DNA of 7,261 nucleotides from an uncultured Flavobacteriaceae bacterium (GTDB lineage Bacteria; Bacteroidota; Bacteroidia; Flavobacteriales; Flavobacteriaceae). The notes beneath the pieces are model-generated. The model was not told the DNA's origin. It ran no database searches and worked only from the letters and a program-made list of their open reading frames with translations. The stretch is taken from the NCBI GenBank assembly GCA_947311745.1, contig CAMZLT010000030.1, positions 1 through 7,261 of the forward strand. The letters run 5' to 3'. Within the stretch, counting starts at the first letter, position 1; every line of letters begins with the position of its first letter. This document shows positions 1 through 5,107 of this stretch, one piece after another. Made by a program: the position numbers and the translations under genes.

Positions 1-10
1 ATGTCATGAC

Positions 11-841
11 TTATGATTTTTGTAAAATTTTAATTGTATTAATTCGGTCTGCAAAGAAACTACTTTTTTCTGGATATTTCAAGGATAATATTTTAAAAGC
101 TGTAATTGCTTTGTCATATTTTTTTTGTTCGATATAAACTCGTGCTAAAGTTTCGGTCATTAAATTAGAATTTTCCGCAACGCTATCACTTGCTACATCT
201 ACTGTTTCTTGAGTTTTTATTGGTTTTATTTTTGGTTTTTTTTCAAGAAATTTATTGATTAAATCCAAACTATTTAATTCCTTTTTTTCTGCTTTTTTTG
301 TTTTTTTTACTTCTTTAGAGCTATTTTTTTCTATCTTTTCGGATAAATTTGATCTATTAATTTGCTTTTTATTGCTTAATTGCAACCATTCGTTAAAAGA
401 AAACGCATCCTTTTTTTGAAAATTTAATGGCTTTCCTATTTCTAATTTTTCAATAGTTTTTGCAATTTTACTTGATGTATTTGTAATACTCTTTTCCTTT
501 TCGGAAGCTTTAATTGATTTTTCTAAATGATTAATTAATTTGGAATCAATTACTTCAATTTCTTCAATAAAAGATTCCTCTTTATCATACTCTGCTTCAA
601 AATCTAACACATCCGAAGTAATAAAATCAAACAATACTGTACGATTTGTAGTATATGCTGCCGTTTTTTTCAATGCATCATTATACACAAAACTGTTTTG
701 TTTTTTTAATCCTTTTAAATGTAATACTCGAGCAGATTGAAAATACGGAAAGGCACTAATTACCTCTTGTAAAGCAATGGTTTGCTTTTTGGTAATTGCT
801 TTAATATTTTTGGTTAATTCTATGTATTTTTCGGTTTGCAT
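11..841 (-). CDS. TPR-containing protein of unknown function (Flavobacteriia-conserved, follows lptE)
   Basis: This 276-residue protein has no assignable biochemical role. Three parts are visible. Residues about 1-80 form a helical, fairly hydrophobic block (AFPYFQSARVLHLKGL at 30-45, then NRTVLFDFI at 66-74). Residues about 100-215 are very rich in Lys, Ser and Glu and look disordered, broken by the short motif FSFNEWLQL (147-155) and by SLDLINKFLEKKPKI (191-205). Residues about 226-268 look like one tetratricopeptide unit (MTETLARVYIEQKKYDKAI, then LKYPEKSSFFADRI). No signal peptide or membrane segment is seen, so it is probably cytoplasmic. From memory of flavobacterial genomes, a protein with this layout usually follows lptE. 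The gene starts 20 nt after lptE stops, which suggests co-transcription and perhaps translational coupling. The start is the only sensible ATG and the leader is A/T-only. The coding strand carries several A7-A8 runs. A scaffold role is only a guess from the TPR. Confidence 0.85.
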   Translation of the reverse strand: MQTEKYIELTKNIKAITKKQTIALQEVISAFPYFQSARVLHLKGLKKQNSFVYNDALKKTAAYTTNRTVLFDFITSDVLDFEAEYDKEESFIEEIEVIDSKLINHLEKSIKASEKEKSITNTSSKIAKTIEKLEIGKPLNFQKKDAFSFNEWLQLSNKKQINRSNLSEKIEKNSSKEVKKTKKAEKKELNSLDLINKFLEKKPKIKPIKTQETVDVASDSVAENSNLMTETLARVYIEQKKYDKAITAFKILSLKYPEKSSFFADRINTIKILQKS

Positions 842-861
842 TAATATAAATTAGTATTTCT

Positions 862-1365
862 TTACCACTGAGCAACGGAAGCGTTAAAAATATCTTGCGT
901 AATTCGTTCAAAAATTATGGTATATGCTTCTTCTAATGTTGCACCTGTTAACAAAGCATTTGCATCATAATCATAAAAATGAGAAAACGATTTATCAAAA
1001 TTTTTATCCTCTTCTAATCGGTTAAAAAATTTCACTTTTACAGTAATGGTTAATCTATTTTGTGAAGCTCTATTATCTGCTGTTGCCGAAGTTGGTGAAA
1101 TTCGATATTGCGTTACTTCTCCTTCAAAAGTTAAATCTGCATCATCATTTACTAAGTTTAAATTGGTTTGTTGCAAAAATTTCTCACGTAAAGCTTCGGT
1201 TATTTTTTGACTTAAAGTAGGTTCTACAAAACTGGCATTATTAGGGAAATAAGTAATATTAATTGTTTTTGCCTCACCAACACTTCCTCCTGAAAAAGAG
1301 TATACACCACATCTAGAAAGTGTAGTAACCATAAATAATAAAAAAAGATATTTAATAAATTTCAT
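862..1365 (-). CDS. lptE: LptE-family LPS-assembly lipoprotein
   Basis: This 167-residue lipoprotein is the expected partner of LptD in the outer-membrane LPS translocon, where LptE plugs the LptD barrel and helps insert LPS into the outer leaflet. The sequence shows a short basic and hydrophobic signal (residues 1-16) ending in L16-S17-R18-C19. Cys19 would be the lipidated residue. Directly after it comes GVYSFSGGSVGEAKTINI (20-37), which I recognise as the usual N-terminus of Bacteroidota LptE. The rest alternates short strands and helices, including the stretch LTITVKVKFFNR (about 104-115), and length fits the family. Arg at -1 of the lipobox is unusual, where Gly, Ala or Ser is common. 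The gene lies 54 nt after the sigma-54 activator and 20 nt before the TPR gene, so it is probably part of the miaB operon. The family call rests on the N-terminus, size and neighbourhood. LptD is not in the window. Confidence 0.88.
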   Translation of the reverse strand: MKFIKYLFLLFMVTTLSRCGVYSFSGGSVGEAKTINITYFPNNASFVEPTLSQKITEALREKFLQQTNLNLVNDDADLTFEGEVTQYRISPTSATADNRASQNRLTITVKVKFFNRLEEDKNFDKSFSHFYDYDANALLTGATLEEAYTIIFERITQDIFNASVAQW

Positions 1366-1419
1366 CTTTTGTTTTTTGGCAAATTTAGTTTTTTATTTTT
1401 TTGTATTCCGTTAAATTAA

Positions 1420-2637
1420 TTACAAATCGTATTGTTTTATTTTACGGTATAATGTTCTTTCGGATATCCCTAAGTCGGCTGCGGCTTTTTTTCGTTTACC
1501 TTTATTTCTTTGCAAAGCTTCGGTAATCATTTCTTGTTCTTTTTCCTGTAAAGATATTGTTGGCTCAATAATTTCAGCATCTTGGTATCTCTGATTTTCA
1601 ATAACAGAACTATGTTGCATTGGTTTTATTACCTCAATAGTTGCATCTTTTTCAATATCATCTAAATAACTATCTTGAAAAACTGGCGTAGCTGAGGTGT
1701 AATTACCTTTATTTTGCATTAAGTTTTGTGTGATTTTTTTAAGTTCGTTAATATCCTTTCGCATATCCAACATAATCTTATAAAAAATTTCACGCTCGTG
1801 CGAAAAATCAACTGCTTCATTTTTTTGATTGGTCAAAACAGGCAAATACGATTTATTTTCAGGTAAATAAGTCTTTAAAATTTCAGGAGTTATAGTACGT
1901 GTTTCCTCTACAACTGAAATTTGCTCAACAATGTTACGCAATTGACGAATATTTCCTTTAAAAGGATATTTTTGAAGCATTTGAATACTTTCTTCCGTTA
2001 AACGGATGGTTGGCATATTGTATTTTTTTGCAAAATCTGAAGCAAACTTTCGAAACAACAAATGTACATCGCCATCTCTATTACGCAATGCTGGTAATTC
2101 TATTTCGATGGTACTTAAACGATAGTATAAATCCTCTCTAAATTTTCCATCAGCAATTGCTTTTTGCATATTTAGATTGGTTGCTGCAACAATTCTAACA
2201 TCAGTTTTTTGCACTTTTGACGAACCAACTTTTAAAAATTCGCCATTTTCTAAAACACGCAACAAACGTACTTGAGTAGTTAGTGGCAATTCCCCAACTT
2301 CATCTAAGAAAATGGTACCACCATCGGCAACTTCAAAGTAACCAGAACGCGTTTGTGTTGCACCTGTAAAAGCTCCTTTTTCGTGTCCAAAAAGTTCGGA
2401 ATCTATTGTTCCTTCTGGAATTGCTCCACAATTTACGGCTATATATTTTTTGTGTTTTCTATGCGATAAGGCATGAATAATTTTAGGAATACTTTCTTTA
2501 CCAACACCACTTTCACCTGTAACTAATACCGAAATATCTGTTGGAGCAACACGAATTGCTTTTAGTAAAGCACGATTTAATTTTTCATCGTTACCTATAA
2601 TTCCGAAACGTTGTTTTATGGTTTGTAAATTTTCCAT
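1420..2637 (-). CDS. Sigma-54-dependent AAA+ transcriptional activator with Fis-type HTH, no receiver domain
   Basis: This 405-residue bacterial enhancer-binding protein uses ATP hydrolysis to open promoters held by RpoN (sigma-54) RNA polymerase. The AAA+ domain starts almost at the N-terminus and spans about 12-245. It contains Walker A GESGVGKE (41-48), the sigma-54 contact loop GAFTGA (88-93) in ELFGHEKGAFTGA, Walker B GGTIFLDE (106-113), the arginine-finger region FREDLYYRL (166-174) and sensor II GNIRQLRN (228-235). All key residues are intact. A C-terminal Fis-type helix-turn-helix lies at about 368-405 (KAAADLGISERTLYRKI). There is no N-terminal receiver, PAS or GAF domain, so activity is probably set by expression or a partner rather than a cognate kinase. 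The linker between AAA+ and HTH (about 250-365) is long, with a probable coiled coil at 279-310 and an acidic stretch afterwards. The ATG is 8 nt after miaB stops, which indicates an operon. Targets cannot be read from the sequence. Confidence 0.95.
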   Translation of the reverse strand: MENLQTIKQRFGIIGNDEKLNRALLKAIRVAPTDISVLVTGESGVGKESIPKIIHALSHRKHKKYIAVNCGAIPEGTIDSELFGHEKGAFTGATQTRSGYFEVADGGTIFLDEVGELPLTTQVRLLRVLENGEFLKVGSSKVQKTDVRIVAATNLNMQKAIADGKFREDLYYRLSTIEIELPALRNRDGDVHLLFRKFASDFAKKYNMPTIRLTEESIQMLQKYPFKGNIRQLRNIVEQISVVEETRTITPEILKTYLPENKSYLPVLTNQKNEAVDFSHEREIFYKIMLDMRKDINELKKITQNLMQNKGNYTSATPVFQDSYLDDIEKDATIEVIKPMQHSSVIENQRYQDAEIIEPTISLQEKEQEMITEALQRNKGKRKKAAADLGISERTLYRKIKQYDL

Positions 2638-2645
2638 ATTTTATT

Positions 2646-4085
2646 CTAAACTAATTTTCCTATTAAGGTTGCAGCAGTTGCTTTAGTTACTTTTACTTGT
2701 ACAAAATCGCCCAATTTTTCGTTACCTGTTTTTGGAAAAACAACTACTGCATTTTGCGAATTTCGTCCTTTCCATTCGTTTTTATTTTTTTTAGAAATTC
2801 CATCAATTAAAACTTCTACTGTTTGACCAATAAAACGTTCTAAACGGATTTTACTATGTTTCATTTGTTTATCAATGATTTCCGTTAAACGGCGTTTTTT
2901 CACTTCTAAAGGCACGTCATCTGGCATTTTTTTAGCTGCCAAAGTTCCTGGTCTTTCTGAGTATGCAAACATAAATCCGAAATCGTATTTTACATAATCC
3001 ATTAAAGACAATGTTTCTTTATGATCTGCTTCGGTTTCGGTACAAAAACCAGTGATTAAATCGTGTGAAATAGAGCAATCTGGTATTATTTTGCGGATTT
3101 TATCAATTAACGTAATATATTCCTCGCGTGTATGTTGTCTATTCATTTTTTCGAGAATTCGTGTACTTCCTGATTGTACTGGCAAATGAATATATTTACA
3201 AATATTAGTGTGTTTTGCAATTGCATGTAGTACATTTTCGTGCATATCATGTGGATTAGACGTTGCAAATCGAATACGCATTTTTGGTAATGCTGTTGCA
3301 ACCATATCTAACAATTTTGCAAAATCTACGGCTGTTGCTTGTGCAATTTCTGACGCTTTAGAAAAGTCTTTTTTTAATCCTCCTCCATACCAAAGATAAG
3401 AATCGGCATTTTGACCTAATAAGGTAATTTCTTTGTATCCTTTATTCCATAAATCGGTTGCTTCATCAATAATACTTTTTGGATCACGACTACGTTCACG
3501 ACCACGAGTAAAAGGCACTACACAAAATGTACACATATTATCACAACCTCTAGTTATAGTAACGAATGCAGAAACACCATTAGAATTTAAACGAACTGGC
3601 GACACATCACCATAGGTTTCTTCTTTAGATAAAAGTACATTTATAGCATCTTTACCATCGGAAACTTCACGTAAAAGGTTTGGTAAATCCCGATATGCAT
3701 CTGGTCCTACAACCAAATCAACCATTTTCTCTTCTTCTAGAAATTTTACTTTCAAACGTTCTGCCATACAGCCAAGAACACCTATTTTCATTTTAGGGTT
3801 TTGATCAATTCGCACACGATTGTATTTTTGCAAACGTTTGCGAATGGTTAATTCCGCTTTTTCACGAATCGAACAAGTATTTACTAAAACTAAATCTGCT
3901 TCTTCTAAAGAATTTGTAGTATTATATCCTTCCGTAGCTAAAACTGCCGCAACAATTTCGCTATCATTCATATTCATTTGACAGCCATAACTTTCAATAA
4001 AAAGTTTTTTGGTATTTCCTTCTTTTGTTTGGGTTACTAATGCTTGTCCTTGTTTTTTTTCCTCTATTACGTGTTCGCTTGCCAT
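2646..4085 (-). CDS. miaB: tRNA-2-methylthio-N6-dimethylallyladenosine37 synthase
   Basis: MiaB is a radical-SAM enzyme that adds a methylthio group to i6A37 of tRNAs reading UNN codons, giving ms2i6A37 and improving decoding. The 479-residue protein has the full set of domains. An N-terminal MTTase domain (about 27-145) carries Cys35 (ESYGCQMN), Cys71 (NTCSIRE) and Cys106 (LGCMAER), ligands of the auxiliary iron-sulfur cluster. The radical-SAM domain (about 168-400) has the CxxxCxxC motif at Cys181, Cys185 and Cys188 (TRGCDNMCTFC). A C-terminal TRAM domain (about 415-478) binds tRNA. The LLGQNADSY motif after the barrel's first part and the following insertion with YGGGLKKDF resemble Bacteroidota MiaB. 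About 25 residues precede the first conserved strand, which is a little longer than enterobacterial MiaB. The gene ends in TAG 8 nt before the sigma-54 activator, and a clear promoter lies about 30 nt upstream of the ATG, so it heads the operon. MiaB rather than MtaB or RimO is supported by the NMNDSE region and the length. Confidence 0.97.
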   Translation of the reverse strand: MASEHVIEEKKQGQALVTQTKEGNTKKLFIESYGCQMNMNDSEIVAAVLATEGYNTTNSLEEADLVLVNTCSIREKAELTIRKRLQKYNRVRIDQNPKMKIGVLGCMAERLKVKFLEEEKMVDLVVGPDAYRDLPNLLREVSDGKDAINVLLSKEETYGDVSPVRLNSNGVSAFVTITRGCDNMCTFCVVPFTRGRERSRDPKSIIDEATDLWNKGYKEITLLGQNADSYLWYGGGLKKDFSKASEIAQATAVDFAKLLDMVATALPKMRIRFATSNPHDMHENVLHAIAKHTNICKYIHLPVQSGSTRILEKMNRQHTREEYITLIDKIRKIIPDCSISHDLITGFCTETEADHKETLSLMDYVKYDFGFMFAYSERPGTLAAKKMPDDVPLEVKKRRLTEIIDKQMKHSKIRLERFIGQTVEVLIDGISKKNKNEWKGRNSQNAVVVFPKTGNEKLGDFVQVKVTKATAATLIGKLV

Positions 4086-4111
4086 AAATAATTTTCTATT
4101 CCTTTAGATTG

Positions 4112-4144
4112 CAAATATACAACCATAAATTAAATAGATGACAA
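4112..4144 (-). promoter_or_regulatory. Bacteroidota-type promoter of the miaB operon
   Basis: Reading the minus strand, a -7 element TATATTTG (4119 down to 4112) matches the Bacteroidota consensus TAnnTTTG exactly. A TTG (4144 to 4142) lies 22 nt further upstream as the -33 element. Transcription would begin a few nucleotides after the -7 element, leaving a leader of about 20 nt before the miaB ATG at 4085. The whole site lies between the stop of the secreted-protein gene and miaB, so it can drive miaB independently. No hairpin terminator is visible in the same gap, so read-through from the upstream gene remains possible. Confidence 0.7.
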
Positions 4145-4157
4145 TTTGACAGTATAA

Positions 4158-4931
4158 TTAATAAATTAATATACTTCCTTTTTTAACCGAATGATTTTTA
4201 GATAATGTGTAATAATAAATTCCTTTTTCAAGAGAGGAAACATCCATTGATGAATTGGTTTTAATAGAAAGAACTTCTTTTCCTAAAGTAGAATAAACTT
4301 GAATATCTATTAAATTACTAGCATTTTTCAATTGTAAACTTTTAATTTCTTTATTATAGTACAATTTTATGTTATTGCTAATAAAATAATCATCTATTGA
4401 AAGAAAAGCCATATCTACTAAAGAATTTCCTTCATCATAGTCAATTGGATCACATCCTGAAGACATACCAAATAATCCTACGCTTTGAACACCTATACCT
4501 TCAATTAATTTTTCACCACAATCCAAACCGTAATATTTTAAATTAGAAATACCATGAAAGGAATTTGCACCTATTTCTACAATTGGATTTGTATTTCCAA
4601 TCATAGATACTATCGGACTAACTAAATCATCTCCTATTTCTAAATCAAAATCTAACAAAAGTTCTTCTACACCATCTACAAGTTTATACACTTTTTTAGT
4701 AGCCAAATATTCTCTAAGTAAATCTCCATTAGTTGCATGAAAATATGTAACGCCATTAACCGTTTGCATATAATCTAAAGCAATATCAAAATAATAATTA
4801 TTACTTGGGAAAAAATAATCGTAATGATGCATATTCCAAACTTTACCAAGTACTAAGGTTGGTGTATAATTTTGAGCATAGAAATGTACACTAAAAAAAA
4901 GTGTAAAAATAAAAAATAAAACTCTCTTCAT
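4158..4931 (-). CDS. Secreted T9SS cargo protein with type A C-terminal sorting domain, function unknown
   Basis: I start this gene at the ATG at 4931 (257 residues). The frame is open to a GTG at 4961, but that codon overlaps the -7 promoter element and would place ten residues before a textbook signal peptide. From the ATG, residues 1-20 are MKR, a hydrophobic core (VLFFIFTLFFSV) and a cut after FYAQ. The C-terminal 65-70 residues (from about 188) form a T9SS type A sorting domain: short strands with SLQLKNAS, VYSTLGKEVLSI, DVSSLEKGIYYYTL and a final Lys-rich strand ending SILIY. The protein should therefore cross the inner membrane by Sec and the outer membrane by T9SS, ending outside the cell. 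The middle (about 21-185) has no fold I can name, but GKVWNMHHYDYF, ELLLDFDLEIGDD and EKLIEGIGVQSVGL recall a recurring class of uncharacterised flavobacterial secreted proteins. Cys138 and Cys160 could form a disulfide. Promoters on both sides suggest a single-gene transcript. Confidence 0.85.
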   Translation of the reverse strand: MKRVLFFIFTLFFSVHFYAQNYTPTLVLGKVWNMHHYDYFFPSNNYYFDIALDYMQTVNGVTYFHATNGDLLREYLATKKVYKLVDGVEELLLDFDLEIGDDLVSPIVSMIGNTNPIVEIGANSFHGISNLKYYGLDCGEKLIEGIGVQSVGLFGMSSGCDPIDYDEGNSLVDMAFLSIDDYFISNNIKLYYNKEIKSLQLKNASNLIDIQVYSTLGKEVLSIKTNSSMDVSSLEKGIYYYTLSKNHSVKKGSILIY

Positions 4932-4960
4932 AACACTGATATTTAAATAGTTAACAACCA

Positions 4961-4991
4961 CAAATATACTAAAAAAAAATCATTATAAAAA
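4961..4991 (-). promoter_or_regulatory. Probable promoter of the T9SS cargo gene
   Basis: On the minus strand the -7 element TATATTTG (4968 down to 4961) matches TAnnTTTG exactly, and it is identical to the miaB -7 element. The -33 region, about 19-22 nt upstream (around 4988-4991), is only a T-rich sequence without the TTTG, so this half is weak. The element ends 29 nt before the ATG at 4931, almost the same distance (26 nt) as at miaB, which supports both the promoter and that start. It overlaps the upstream GTG, which would lie at or before the transcription start. Confidence 0.55.
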
Positions 4992-4996
4992 ATATA

Positions 4997-5029
4997 TTTG
5001 TAAAATTAAAAAAAATCTACATACTTTTG
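4997..5029 (+). promoter_or_regulatory. topA: Bacteroidota-type promoter of topA
   Basis: A -33 TTTG (4997-5000), a 21-nt spacer and a -7 element TACTTTTG (5022-5029) match the Bacteroidota housekeeping promoter consensus at all fixed positions. It is the best promoter in the window. The start of transcription should fall around 5034-5038, giving a leader of about 70 nt, longer than for the two minus-strand promoters. It lies back to back with the cargo-gene promoter, with -7 elements about 50 nt apart. Confidence 0.75.
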
Positions 5030-5043
5030 CCAACGAATTAGGA
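5030..5043 (+). repeat. 14-bp direct repeat, copy 1, at the predicted topA transcription start
   Basis: The 14-mer CCAACGAATTAGGA begins right after the -7 element of the topA promoter and recurs exactly inside the topA coding region (5223-5236). The match is preceded by TTTGC or TTTGCC in both places, with a few extra bases in the second copy. It is seen directly in the sequence. Chance cannot be excluded in A/T-rich DNA. Confidence 0.5.
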
Positions 5044-5107
5044 TTAGTTTTTTTGTTTTTAGTTCAAAAAACCTTGTTCTCAAAAATAATATTATACCTT
5101 AATATAT

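Noticed and set aside
540..740. Plus-strand 66-codon open frame opposite the TPR gene
   Set aside because: It lies inside the conserved N-terminal half of the minus-strand gene and shows no recognisable features.
1380..1387. Minus-strand -7-like element TAAATTTG just before lptE (internal promoter)
   Set aside because: No TTG or TTTG lies 17-23 nt upstream, the leader would be only about 7 nt, and such an octamer occurs often by chance in A/T-rich DNA. Kept only as a possibility.
1376..1390. TGGCA-like sequence on the plus strand as a sigma-54 promoter
   Set aside because: No TTGC half at the correct spacing, and it faces away from lptE.
3208..3615. Plus-strand open frames of about 60 codons opposite miaB
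   Set aside because: They lie wholly inside a well-supported gene on the other strand, with no family resemblance or promoter. They are shadows.
4157..4170. ATTAAT-AA-ATTAAT inverted repeat at the end of the T9SS cargo gene as a terminator
   Set aside because: The stem is A/T only with a 2-nt loop, too weak to form, and no U-tract follows in the right direction.
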